Assembly: GCF_017356015.1 (NCBI RefSeq)
Contig: NZ_JAFIQV010000027.1
Location: forward strand, 1 to 64,000
Reading direction: 5' to 3'
Source: Azospirillum sp. SYSU D00513
GTDB lineage: Bacteria; Pseudomonadota; Alphaproteobacteria; Azospirillales; Azospirillaceae
Length of the DNA: 64,000 nt
The notes beneath the pieces are model-generated. The model was given only the letters and a program-made list of their open reading frames with translations, ran no database searches and was not told the DNA's origin. The position numbers and the translations under genes were made by a program. The first letter of the stretch is position 1; the number at the start of each line of letters is the position of its first letter. This document shows, piece by piece, positions 16,834-25,318 of the stretch.

Positions 16834-17760
16834 ATGAGCACGGATCTTCAGGAGGAGTCCAGGGGCCGGGGCCGCCGCGAGATCGGCGAGGTCCTGTCCG
16901 CCCGCATCCTCGAGTTCATCCGGGCCGGAAACCCGGCGCCCGGCACCCACATGCCGGCCCAGGAACTGGCGGAACGCTTCAACGTCTCGCGCTCGCCGGT
17001 CAACCGCGCCCTGCGCCTCCTCCACGAGAACGGCATCCTGGCGCACGAGCCGAACCGCGGCTATTTCCTCGCCGAGGGCTGGGCCGCGGCGGCCGACGCC
17101 TTCGCGCCGCGGGCGGGCGATGGTCCGGGCGACCCCTATTTCCGCATCGCCGAGGACCATCTGCACGGGCGCCTGCCGTCGCCGGTGACGGAAACCTTCC
17201 TGCGTGAACGCTACGGGCTGAAGCGGACCGAGACCGCCGACATCCTGAACCGCATCGCGCGCGAGGGCTGGGCCGAGCGCCGCCCCGGCTACGGCTGGGA
17301 ATTCTCGGCCATGCTGACGACGCCGGAAAGCCTGGAGCAGACCTACCGCCTGCGCCTCGCGCTGGAACCGGCCGCCCTGCGCGAACCCGGCTACCGCCTC
17401 GACCCGGAGACCGCCGCGCGCTGCCGCGAGGCGGAGGAACGTTTGCTCGCCGGCGGCATCGAGACCGAGACCGCCGACGCCTTGCACGAACGCGGCGTCC
17501 GCTTCCACGAGGCCATCGTCGGCGCCTCCGGCAACCCCTTCTTCCTGGAAACCATCCGCCGCATCAACCGCCTGCGCCGCCTGCTCTCCTACCGCTCCAT
17601 GCTCGACCGCAGCCGCTATTACCAGCAATGCCGCGAACACTTGGCCATCCTCGACCTGATCGAACGGGGCCGCATGGACGAGGCGGCGGAAGCGCTGGAA
17701 CGGCACCTAAGCGGCACGCTGGTGAACATCCAGCGCATCCGCCCGATCCTGGAGCGGTGA
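16834..17760 (+). CDS. GntR-family regulator with FCD-type C-terminus and an extra winged-helix-like segment
   Basis: 308 aa from ATG 16834, preceded by CGAGGGG. Residues about 10-80 form a GntR winged helix (AQELAERFNVSRSPVNRALRLLHENGIL). Residues about 100-165 look like a second winged helix (ETFLRERYGLKRTETADILNRI... then AERRPGYGWEF). The C-terminal helices, from about 175, carry ERGVRFHEAIVGASGNPFF-type residues (FHEAI...NPFF), the metal and ligand pocket of FCD regulators. Its position 102 bases after tctA suggests carboxylate-responsive control of tctCBA and aconitase. Confidence 0.8.
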   Translation: MSTDLQEESRGRGRREIGEVLSARILEFIRAGNPAPGTHMPAQELAERFNVSRSPVNRALRLLHENGILAHEPNRGYFLAEGWAAAADAFAPRAGDGPGDPYFRIAEDHLHGRLPSPVTETFLRERYGLKRTETADILNRIAREGWAERRPGYGWEFSAMLTTPESLEQTYRLRLALEPAALREPGYRLDPETAARCREAEERLLAGGIETETADALHERGVRFHEAIVGASGNPFFLETIRRINRLRRLLSYRSMLDRSRYYQQCREHLAILDLIERGRMDEAAEALERHLSGTLVNIQRIRPILER

Positions 17761-17780
17761 AAGCCCATTCCCTCTCCGTG

Positions 17781-17909
17781 TCACCCGACCCTGGCTCGCT
17801 CCGCCAGGAAATTGAGAAGCACGCGGATCCGCGCGGGAAACGGGCCGCCCTGGCCGATGTGGACGGCGTAAAAGTCCTCCCGGTCACCGGGGTTGCAGGG
17901 TTCCACGTT
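17781..17909 (-). pseudogene. C-terminal remnant of a LysR-family regulator
   Basis: The minus strand reads about 42 residues to a stop at 17781-17783, including DREDFYAVHIGQGGPFPARI and RVLLNFLAERARV. This is the standard LysR effector-domain ending (..A.Y.....P.R.R.L.DFL......). Upstream, the frame meets a stop within 30 bases and homology ends at about 17909, where base composition turns AT-rich. The rest of the gene is not found on either side of the island, so it was lost when the island formed. Confidence 0.65.
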
Positions 17910-18024
17910 AGAACTCTCTCAGGCACGCAGGATATGCGTCAGATTGGAAGCTCGAAATTCTAGCTCAAACTCCAACGCGGCATAAGGCTTTCCTAGGAAC
18001 TGATGTGTATTTGTAACTGTAGGG

Positions 18025-18714
18025 TTAGGTGTAGGTTGCGCGATAGTCTCTGAATGCTTGCTCAAAGTTTGAAAGAAGGCGCCGTTCGATATTCGTAGTT
18101 AATGGAGACATGCCTAGTTCGTAACGCTTTTCATGACGTGCAAAAAGCTTTTTTACAGATTCCCCATCCTTCGTTGAGACAAAAAATCTATTTTTTTTCT
18201 GAATGTCTTGTATGAGTCCAAGAAATGAGCGACCCAGGTTGATGCCCAAATCGGAATCTATATAATACTTGCATTCCGCTGCTAATACGACTTTGCTGCA
18301 GCGTGGGTGCGTCTTCTGTTGACGACAAAACTCAGCTTCATCTGAGAAAAGGACTGCTACGTCACATTCGTGCCTGACTTGAGATTTTCCAGCAATATAG
18401 ATCCCAACGTGTGCTTCCAATAGGGGGCATTTTTGGAAATGGATTTCCGCATGCGAATAGGGGTGCCTGTCTGAAGAGATGGCGCCGGGTGAGGTCCTGA
18501 AATGAAACTGGGCGTGTGCTACGCCATCGATCGTATTACCATTGATGTCTTTGAACGTAATGTTGCCGCCTTCTGACTGTGCAGCCTCAAGGACCAAAGC
18601 CCATACATAAGCCTCGTATAAATCAGCCCCGTCTGATGCCGCTGTGAGGTTTGGGGTGATAGCTAAGCTTAATGCAGATTGAATTTCCGCCATAAGGTGT
18701 GGTCTAAGCGGCAT
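18025..18714 (-). CDS. Unknown protein with a PD-(D/E)XK nuclease-like core, second gene of a low-GC operon
   Basis: 229 aa from ATG 18714, with a strong GGAGG 8 bases upstream inside the end of the preceding gene. The central part reads RHECDVAVLF and, about 24 residues later, VVLAAECKYY. This D...ExK spacing, with each acidic residue on a hydrophobic strand, is what a PD-(D/E)XK nuclease core looks like. The N-terminal half is helical (ADLYEAYVWALVLEAAQSEG) and may bind DNA or a partner. The C-terminus is basic (RHEKRYELG, RDYRATY). Codon use is AT-rich, unlike the flanks, indicating transfer. I do not recognise a named family; an anti-mobile-element role is inference. Confidence 0.6.
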   Translation of the reverse strand: MPLRPHLMAEIQSALSLAITPNLTAASDGADLYEAYVWALVLEAAQSEGGNITFKDINGNTIDGVAHAQFHFRTSPGAISSDRHPYSHAEIHFQKCPLLEAHVGIYIAGKSQVRHECDVAVLFSDEAEFCRQQKTHPRCSKVVLAAECKYYIDSDLGINLGRSFLGLIQDIQKKNRFFVSTKDGESVKKLFARHEKRYELGMSPLTTNIERRLLSNFEQAFRDYRATYT

Positions 18715-19189
18715 ATCCAGCCTCCTTTTTAAGCTCGATAAGAAGTTCTTTAAGCTTATTAGATGCGCTAATTCGTCGCGCGAATTCGCTATAACTTAGT
18801 ACGTGCCCTGTATCGCCGGGCCTTTCTGAAGAAAAGTAAATCTCCGTTGGTTGTGCGGCAGGCCGCAGAGTCTCAGTTATTCTGTTGTGGATTAATACAC
18901 CGCCAATTACGATGGTCTCTATAGCGTCAATCATTATTTTAAGAGCTTCTTTTGGTTCAAAAGGTTCTGTTGTTAGAAATGTAGCTTTGGTGCGGCTAGT
19001 CTGCCGAGGACGGCCACGGGTGATGGGGTCTTGACGAACGAGGCGCTCACTCGGAGCTGATAATTCCTTCCGCCCGGTCTTGCCCCGAGCAACCTCATCA
19101 TCAATTTGATCGGCCAGCCAGCGTAGTTTGTTTTCAATCAAATAGCTTCTTAACTCATTGTAAACAGTTGTTGCTTCCTCTGGGGTCAT
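18704..19189 (-). CDS. Unknown protein, first gene of the low-GC two-gene operon
   Basis: 161 aa from ATG 19189. It overlaps the next gene by 11 bases, so the two are translationally coupled. The N-terminal 40 residues are an amphipathic helix pair (EEATTVYNELRSYLIENKL...). A basic, Ser/Thr/Arg-rich linker follows (ITRGRPRQTSRTKATFL), then a helical region with IMIDAIETIVIGGVLIHNRI and a lysine-rich C-terminus. No catalytic motif is seen. It could be a sensor, specificity subunit or antitoxin for the nuclease-like partner. A sigma70-like promoter lies upstream. Low GC content sets it apart from the chromosome. Confidence 0.55.
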   Translation of the reverse strand: MTPEEATTVYNELRSYLIENKLRWLADQIDDEVARGKTGRKELSAPSERLVRQDPITRGRPRQTSRTKATFLTTEPFEPKEALKIMIDAIETIVIGGVLIHNRITETLRPAAQPTEIYFSSERPGDTGHVLSYSEFARRISASNKLKELLIELKKEAGYAA

Positions 19190-19206
19190 CGTTCAACTCG
19201 CAGATT

Positions 19207-19236
19207 GCTATAAAGAATCTTTGCATGGCTTAACAA
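19207..19236 (-). promoter_or_regulatory. Sigma70-like promoter of the low-GC operon
   Basis: On the minus strand TTGTTA (19236-19231) and TATAGC (19212-19207) are separated by 18 bases, about 20 bases upstream of the start codon at 19189. The -35 box is good and the -10 box keeps TATA. Vegetative-type boxes are rare in this GC-rich window, which fits foreign origin. Confidence 0.4.
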
Positions 19237-19352
19237 CTCTTAGATGATAATTCAATGGGTAATTTATTTTTTGCATGTTAAAGTATGAATTCATATCATT
19301 GTATGAATGCTTTACGCGCATTCCGCATGTGCTTAGACCGTGTCTGCAAAAT

Positions 19353-20115
19353 TCAGAGCCATAGCAAGAGCGCTGCGATGGTGATCATGGCGAGGTAGTT
19401 GACGGCGCGCTTCTCATATCGTGCGGCAATTCGGCGAAACTGCTTCAACCTGTTGATCAGGCGCTCCACACGATTGCGCTTCCGGTAAGGCTCACGGTCG
19501 AAGGCGTGGTCGCGCTTTTCGTTGCTCTTGGCCGGGATGACCGGTTCGATGCCGCACCGGCGCAAGAATGAGCGGATCACACCGCTGCTGTAGGCCTTGT
19601 CGGCGGCCAGCCGATCCGGCTTGAGGCGTGGCCGCCCCCGACCCACGCGCTTGATCCAGCCGGTGCCCATCAGCGTGAAGAAGGCCTTGCTGTCGTGCAC
19701 CTCGCTGCCCGTCAGCGCGAAGGTCACCGGCCTTCCGAGCCCCTCGGCGCGGATCTGGATCTTGGTCGAGAACCCGCCGCGCGAACGCCCCAGCGCCTCG
19801 CCGTCGGCTCCCTTTTTTCTCCGCCGGCCTTGCGGGCGCCGACCGTGTGCTGATGAGCGTGAACGATTTTGTTGTCGACAAAGTGCAGGCTCCAGTCAAC
19901 CCGACCCCGGCGGTTCGGCACTGGCCTGCAACGCTTCCAGGACGCGTTGCCAAACGCCGGCTTTGCGCCAGCGGTAAAATCGGCTCGAAACCGTGCCGAA
20001 CGAGCCGTACCGTTCCGGCAAGTCACGCCAGGGCGCGCCCGTGCGGGCGATCCACCGCATCCCATCGATCATGCGCCAGAAGCGGCTTCAGTCGCTCGAA
20101 AAAGTTGTGAGACAT
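19353..20115 (-). pseudogene. IS5-family transposase (two-frame type), degraded
   Basis: The minus strand encodes an IS5-type DDE transposase in pieces. The first piece from ATG 20072 reads MIDGMRWIARTGAPWRDLPE and on to FYRWRKAGVWQRVLEALQ. The frame then shifts in a CCGGGG run near 19910 to DWSLHFVDNKIVHAHQHTVG (catalytic Asp). It shifts again at a slippery A-AAA-AAG (19818-19812) to ADGEALGRSRGGFSTKIQI. The remainder (19353-19727) carries LAADKAYSS and YRKRNRVERLINRLKQFRRI with the catalytic Asp and Glu. A detached MSHNFFERLKPLLA start at 20115 shows that N-terminal residues were deleted. The -1 site may be programmed; the other lesions indicate decay. Confidence 0.7.
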
Positions 20116-20628
20116 CTTGCAAACGCATTGAATGATGCGTGCATCTTCAGGATTGAGACTGCGGCGCTACATCAACTCGACCGAGATGGACTTCACCGGG
20201 AGCAGCGCCCGGAGCAGTGGAGGATATCCAGCAGGAACCAGGGCAACTCTCTTCCAGCCGGAACCTCCCATTGCGCCGCCGGATGGGCTTGGGTGCAACG
20301 CCTCAGTTACACCTCGCCTATATGAATTAGGTCGACCCGGTGTCGATCAATTTGCTTGTCGGCGATAACACTCGGCAGCTTGGCATGTTAGGCTGTAAGC
20401 TCCAGTATAATGAGGGTGTTGCTAATAGCTTCCTTTCGGGAAGCAAAAAGGCTAACAGGGTAGAATCAAAGGCTTGGCCGTCATCGGGCCATGAGAGTGT
20501 TTGCTACCGAATAACGGGCCTTTTCGAAAACCCAGACGGCGCCTTGATAGGACGAAGCGCGGGAGGCCATGCCCCCCGCGCTCCATCCTCCGCTCCGGCG
20601 CCCTCAACCGGCCCCGGTCACCCCCATC
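20116..20628. other. Non-coding boundary region with no supported gene
   Basis: About 500 bases between the decayed IS5 and the indolepyruvate oxidoreductase stop codon. Short open frames occur on the plus strand but their translations have no recognisable motif and no good ribosome-binding site. Composition rises from mixed to GC-rich near 20520, which marks the right edge of the island. Confidence 0.5.
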
Positions 20629-23600
20629 TCACTCCGCCGCCATCGGCTGCGGCGTCGCCGGCTGGCGCCAGGACTGGAGCAGGCCGGTTTCCTTGGCCTT
20701 GGCCGCCTCGACGTTGCGCCGCTTGATGGGACCGTAGCCGCGCATCTCCAGCGGCAGCGAGGCGATCTCCACGGCGAGGTCCAGCCGGTCGCGGGTCAGC
20801 CCGTGCAGGATCTCGCCCATCACCGCCTCGTACTCGGCGATCAGCCGGCGTTCCATCCGGCGCTCCGCCGACCGGCCGAAGGGGTCGAGCGCGGTGCCGC
20901 GCAGGCGCTTGCCCCTCGCCAGCACCGCCAGCGCCTTCAGCATCCAGGGGCCGAAGGTCCGCTTCCTCGGCTCGGCCCCGTCCTGGCCCTCTTCCCCCAG
21001 CGCCGGCGGGGCCATGTGGAAGGTCAGCTTCCAGTCGCCCTCGAACATGGACCGCACATGGTCCACGAAGCCCGTCCGGGTGTAGAGCCGCGCGACCTCG
21101 TACTCGTCCTTGTAGGCCATCAGCTTGAAATAGGCGCGTGCGACCGCCTCGGTCAGGAGGGTGGAGCCGGGCGCCACGCGCGCCTCCGTCCGCCGGGTCC
21201 AGTCCACGAGGCTGTGGTAGCGCCCGGCATAGGCGGCGTCCTGGTAGTCGGTCAGGAAGCGGACGCGGCGCTCGATCGTCTCCTCCAGCGTGGCCGAGGG
21301 GCGGCGCTGGTCGAGGAAGGCGGTCACGGCGGCCACGGGCACCGCCGGCCTGGCGGCGGCCTCCGCCGCGGCCAGCACGGCGGCCGGGTCGATGGCGGCG
21401 CGGCGGCCCCACTGGAAGGCGTCGCGGTTCATCCGCACGGCCACGCCGTTCAGCTCGATGGCCTTCAGGATCGCCTCCTCCGACAGGGGGATCAGCCCCT
21501 TCTGCCAGGCGAGCCCCATGACGAAGGGGTTGGTGGCGATGCTGTCGCCCAGCAGCGCCGTGGCGATGCGCGTCGCGTCCAGCGCCTCCACCGCCTCCTC
21601 GCCGCAGGCCTTGCGGATGTCGGCGACCAGCTCGGGCACGGGGATGGCGAAGTCCGGCTTCTTCAGGAAGTCGATGGTGATGTTGTCGTGGGTGTTGATG
21701 ACGGCGCGGGTGCGGCCCGCCGCCATCTTCGACAGGGCGTCGCCCGCCGCCGCGACGACGAGGTCGCAGCCCAGCACCGCGTCCGCCCCGCCGGCCGGGA
21801 TGCGCACCGAATGGATGTCCTCCGGCGTCGGCGCGATGCGGATGTGGCTGGTGACCGCACCGCCCTTCTGGGCGAGGCCGGTCATGTCCAGCACGCCGAC
21901 TCCCTTGCCCTCGATGTGGGCGGCCATGCCCAGCAGCGCGCTGATGGTGACGATGCCGGTGCCGCCGACCCCCGTCACGTAGAGGCTCCAGGGCCGGTCG
22001 AGATCCGGCAGGACGGGCGCGGGCAGGGGGGCCGCGTCGCTGTTGGCGGCGTTGCCCGCCCCGGCCGGCACCGGCTTGCGCATGGTGCCACCCTCCACCG
22101 TCACGAAGCTCGGACAGAAGCCCTTGGTGCAGGAGAAGTCCTTGTTGCAGGAGGACTGGTCGATCTGGCGCTTGCGGCCGAACTCCGTCTCCAGCGGCAC
22201 GACCGACACGCAGGAGGACTTGGCCGAACAGTCGCCGCAGCCCTCGCAGACCAGCTCGTTGATGACCACGCGCTTGGCCGGGTCGGCCATGCGGCCGCGC
22301 TTGCGGCGGCGGCGCTTCTCGGTCGCGCAGGTCTGGTCGTAGATCAGCACCGACACGCCGGGGATCTCGCGCATCTCCCGCTGGACGCGGTCCAGCTCGT
22401 CGCGGTGCTCCACCGTGGTGAAGGGGGGCAGCCCGTGGCCGATCCCGTATTTCTCCGGCTCATCCGACACCACGGTGATGCGCTGCACGCCTTCGGCGCG
22501 GAGCTGCTGGGCCAGGGCCGGCACGGTCAGGGTGCCGTCCACCGGCTGGCCGCCGGTCATGGCGACCGCGTCGTTGAACAGGATCTTGTAGGTGATATTC
22601 ACCTTGGCGGAGATCGCCTGCCGGATCGCCAGGATGCCGGAATGGTAATAGGTGCCGTCGCCGAGGTTGGCGAAGATGTGCTTCTCGCTGGTGAAGGGCG
22701 CCTGCCCGACCCAGGGCGCGCCCTCGCCGCCCATCTGGGTGAAGGTGTCCGTCCGGCGGTCCAGCCAGGTCACCATGTAGTGGCAGCCGATGCCGGCCAC
22801 CGCACGGCTGCCCTCCGGCACATGGGTGGAGGTGTTGTGCGGGCAGCCGGAACAGAAGGTCGGCTTGCGCTCCACCTGCGCCTTGTGGGCCTTCTGCTTC
22901 TCCTGCGCGTCAAGGAAGGCGACGCGCCGCTTCAGGTTCTCGTTGTCGATGAAGCGCTCCAGCCGGCGGCCGATGACCACGGCGACCTGGGCGGGCGACA
23001 GCTCGCCGGCGCTCGGCAGGACCCAGTCGTTGTTCTCGTCGAACTTGCCGACCACGCGCGGGCGCACGTCCGGGTGCCAGTTGTAGAGCTGCTCCTTCAG
23101 CTGGTTCTCGATGACCGCGCGCTTCTCCTCGACGACGACGATCTCCTCCAGCCCCTCGGCGAAATGGCGGGCGCCGTCGCGCTCCAGCGGCCAGGGCATG
23201 CCGACCTTGTAGACGGTGATGCCCCAGTCGGCGGCCATGGCCTCGGTGATGCCCAGCTCGTCGAAGGCCTGGCGGACGTCCAGGTAGCTCTTGCCCGTGG
23301 TGACGATGCCCAGCCGCGGCCGGGGGGACTCCATCACCACCCGGTCGATCCGGTTGGCCCGCGCGAAGGCCAGGGCGGCGTAGAGCTTGTGCTTCATCAG
23401 CCGGTGTTCCTGCTCCAGCGGCGGGTCAGGCCAGCGGATGTTCAGCCCGCCCGGCGGCAGGGGGAAGTCCGGCACGGTGTTCGACACGCGGTGCGGATCG
23501 ACATACACGGACGCCGAGCTGTCCACCGTCTCCGCGATCGTCTTCATGGCGATCCAGCAGCCGGAATAGCGGCTCATCGCCCAGCCGATCAGCCCGTAAT

Positions 23601-24141
23601 CCAGGATCTCCTGCACGCCGGCCGGGTTCAGCACCGGGATCATGGCGTGCATGAAGGCGTGTTCGGACTGGTGCGGGAAGGTGGAGGATTTGGCGTTGTG
23701 GTCGTCGCCGGTCAGCACCAACACCCCGCCGTTGCGCGACGTGCCGGCGGCGTTGGCGTGCTTGAAGGCGTCGAGCGAGCGGTCCACCCCCGGCCCCTTG
23801 CCGTACCACATGGCGAAGACGCCGTCATAGGTGGCACCGGGGAACAGCCCGACCTGCTGGCTGCCCCAGACGGTGGTGGCGCCCAGCTCCTCGTTGACGC
23901 CGGGCTGGAAGCGGATGTGGTGCTTCTCCAGGAACGTCCGCGCGGTCCAGAGGCTCTGGTCCAGCCCGCCCAGCGGCGATCCCCGGTATCCCGAAATGAA
24001 GCAGCCGGTGTTCAGCCCGGCGGCCAGGTCGCGCTGCCTCTGCATCATCGGCAGCCGCACCAGCGCCTGGGTGCCCGTCAGGTACACGCGGCCCCGTTCC
24101 AGCGCGTATTTGTCGTCGAGGGTGACGGTTGCGAGCGCCAT
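20629..24141 (-). CDS. Indolepyruvate ferredoxin oxidoreductase, fused alpha-beta (IorA-IorB type)
   Basis: 1170 aa from ATG 24141, with GGGGAGTGG upstream; the frame to 24375 adds a basic non-homologous leader. The enzyme oxidatively decarboxylates indolepyruvate (and probably other aryl pyruvates) to acyl-CoA with reduction of ferredoxin. The N-terminal part carries GYRGSPLGGLDQ and the thiamine-diphosphate domain with FCSGCPHNTST and IGCHYM. Residues about 630-680 hold the iron-sulfur cysteines (VCEGCGDCSAKSSCVSV, then CNKDFSCTKGFCPSF). The gamma-type domain starts near LYVTGVGGTGIVTIS. In Azospirillum-like bacteria it would compete with indole-3-acetic acid synthesis for indolepyruvate, or serve Trp/Phe/Tyr catabolism; that link is inference. 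Confidence 0.92.
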   Translation of the reverse strand: MALATVTLDDKYALERGRVYLTGTQALVRLPMMQRQRDLAAGLNTGCFISGYRGSPLGGLDQSLWTARTFLEKHHIRFQPGVNEELGATTVWGSQQVGLFPGATYDGVFAMWYGKGPGVDRSLDAFKHANAAGTSRNGGVLVLTGDDHNAKSSTFPHQSEHAFMHAMIPVLNPAGVQEILDYGLIGWAMSRYSGCWIAMKTIAETVDSSASVYVDPHRVSNTVPDFPLPPGGLNIRWPDPPLEQEHRLMKHKLYAALAFARANRIDRVVMESPRPRLGIVTTGKSYLDVRQAFDELGITEAMAADWGITVYKVGMPWPLERDGARHFAEGLEEIVVVEEKRAVIENQLKEQLYNWHPDVRPRVVGKFDENNDWVLPSAGELSPAQVAVVIGRRLERFIDNENLKRRVAFLDAQEKQKAHKAQVERKPTFCSGCPHNTSTHVPEGSRAVAGIGCHYMVTWLDRRTDTFTQMGGEGAPWVGQAPFTSEKHIFANLGDGTYYHSGILAIRQAISAKVNITYKILFNDAVAMTGGQPVDGTLTVPALAQQLRAEGVQRITVVSDEPEKYGIGHGLPPFTTVEHRDELDRVQREMREIPGVSVLIYDQTCATEKRRRRKRGRMADPAKRVVINELVCEGCGDCSAKSSCVSVVPLETEFGRKRQIDQSSCNKDFSCTKGFCPSFVTVEGGTMRKPVPAGAGNAANSDAAPLPAPVLPDLDRPWSLYVTGVGGTGIVTISALLGMAAHIEGKGVGVLDMTGLAQKGGAVTSHIRIAPTPEDIHSVRIPAGGADAVLGCDLVVAAAGDALSKMAAGRTRAVINTHDNITIDFLKKPDFAIPVPELVADIRKACGEEAVEALDATRIATALLGDSIATNPFVMGLAWQKGLIPLSEEAILKAIELNGVAVRMNRDAFQWGRRAAIDPAAVLAAAEAAARPAVPVAAVTAFLDQRRPSATLEETIERRVRFLTDYQDAAYAGRYHSLVDWTRRTEARVAPGSTLLTEAVARAYFKLMAYKDEYEVARLYTRTGFVDHVRSMFEGDWKLTFHMAPPALGEEGQDGAEPRKRTFGPWMLKALAVLARGKRLRGTALDPFGRSAERRMERRLIAEYEAVMGEILHGLTRDRLDLAVEIASLPLEMRGYGPIKRRNVEAAKAKETGLLQSWRQPATPQPMAAE

Positions 24142-24638
24142 GTTCCACTCCCCGTTCGTTGCCCGGTTCAGGCGGTCGAGCGTTGCTTTTTCTGATTGTT
24201 CGCTCGACAGAAGGGTAATGACGGCTGCCCCAACCCGCAACGGGCGTCGCGGGCTGCTCCGCAAAAAGCACGAAACGGTCCGGCGGTGGCGCGGGCGGGA
24301 AAGACCCCGCAAAAAAACAGCATCAAACTGGAAAATTGGAACGCCCCGCCGGCCGGCCCGCCCGCGCTTCAGCACTTCGGGAACGGCCCGGCCCGCGGCA
24401 CGACGGCCCCGTTGCGCTTTGACGGCGGCTGCCGCTGGCCCTCGTCCCCCGCCCAGCGGCAGCCGACCAAAAAATTCTGATCCACTCCGATAACATTAAA
24501 AATGTTTCATTAATGAATAGCTGAGAGAAAAATCATGACAAACGGACCCGGTTCGGGCGCGGCGGGCAGGAGGCGTGGCATGCCCTTGGCCGGACCCGGG
24601 ATCCGCGCGGCGCGGTGAGCAGAAAGAAAGACCAAGCG
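24142..24638. promoter_or_regulatory. Divergent intergenic region upstream of the oxidoreductase and EAL/GAF genes
   Basis: About 500 bases without a supported gene. The left part is GC-rich; around 24480-24530 it becomes AT-rich and contains two palindromes listed separately. It must hold promoters for both the minus-strand oxidoreductase and the plus-strand EAL-like/GAF operon. Confidence 0.5.
24492..24517. promoter_or_regulatory. Paired AT-rich palindromes upstream of the EAL-like/GAF operon
   Basis: AACATT-AAA-AATGTT (24492-24506) is a perfect inverted repeat and is followed, sharing one base, by the perfect 12-bp palindrome TTCATTAATGAA (24506-24517). They lie about 120 bases before the first start codon in an otherwise GC-rich region, so they look like a regulator binding site. 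Confidence 0.45.
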
Positions 24639-25307
24639 ATGGCATCAAGCCCGATATACCAGCAGAGAGTCGTCGATGTGCGCACGCAGGACGTCTACCG
24701 CGTGGAGATCTTCTACAGGGACGAAGCGGGCGACGCGCCGGCGGCGGTCCTGCCGGTCGGCGTGGACAGGAACTTCCACGCCGTGGGCGACATGCTGAGA
24801 GATCTCCTCGAGGCTTCCTCCCGGCTGCCGGAGGACATCCAGCACCTGATCTCAATCAACGTCGCGAACTCGATCTTCTTCGACGGCGATCTGACCCATC
24901 TGGTCATGTCCAGCCTCCAGGACCTGCCCTACGGCCTGTCGATCGAGGTCTCGCAGCTCGGCGATCTGCCGGAGCCACGCAAGATCAACGCGCTCTTCAG
25001 CGAGTTTCGCAAAATCAACTGCACCGTGGAGCTGGACAATTTCGGCGGCGCCTTTTCGAAGAACCCGCAGGTCTTCTCCGAATATTCCTTCGATTCGATG
25101 AAGCTCGACGCGCGCTTCGTCCAGAACGCCCTGGCCGACGACCGCCGCCTGCGGCTGCTGTCGCTGGTGTCCGACATGGTCAAGGCCCAGGGCAAGCGGA
25201 TCATCGCGACGGGTGTCGCCTCGAAGGCGGACAGCGACAAGCTTGCCGGACTCGGCATCGTATTGCAGCAGGGCGAGTTCATCCACTCGCCGCAACCGGT
25301 TATGTGA
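24639..25307 (+). CDS. Degenerate EAL-domain protein, probably without phosphodiesterase activity
   Basis: 222 aa from ATG 24639 (MASSPIYQQRV) after AGAAAGA; a GTG at 24615 is possible. The order of EAL-domain elements is preserved but key residues are lost. The EAL triplet is replaced by VYRVEIFYR. LISINVANSIFF keeps the Asn strand and LSIEVSQLGD keeps the Glu strand. The usual DDFG(T/S)G is LDNFGGAF, the KID motif is KLD, and the usual AEGVE is ATGVAS. Loss of the metal-binding triplet and second Asp argues against cyclic-di-GMP cleavage; it may be a c-di-GMP or protein-binding module. It is in an operon with a GAF protein 11 bases downstream. Confidence 0.7.
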   Translation: MASSPIYQQRVVDVRTQDVYRVEIFYRDEAGDAPAAVLPVGVDRNFHAVGDMLRDLLEASSRLPEDIQHLISINVANSIFFDGDLTHLVMSSLQDLPYGLSIEVSQLGDLPEPRKINALFSEFRKINCTVELDNFGGAFSKNPQVFSEYSFDSMKLDARFVQNALADDRRLRLLSLVSDMVKAQGKRIIATGVASKADSDKLAGLGIVLQQGEFIHSPQPVM

Positions 25308-25318
25308 GGAGTTGGGGC

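Noticed and set aside
15202..17706. 834-residue open frame on the minus strand
   Set aside because: It is antisense to tctA and the GntR gene and has repetitive Arg/Gln/Gly composition.
20569..24195. 1208-residue open frame on the plus strand
   Set aside because: It is antisense to indolepyruvate ferredoxin oxidoreductase, which has clear catalytic motifs; the plus-strand product is low-complexity.
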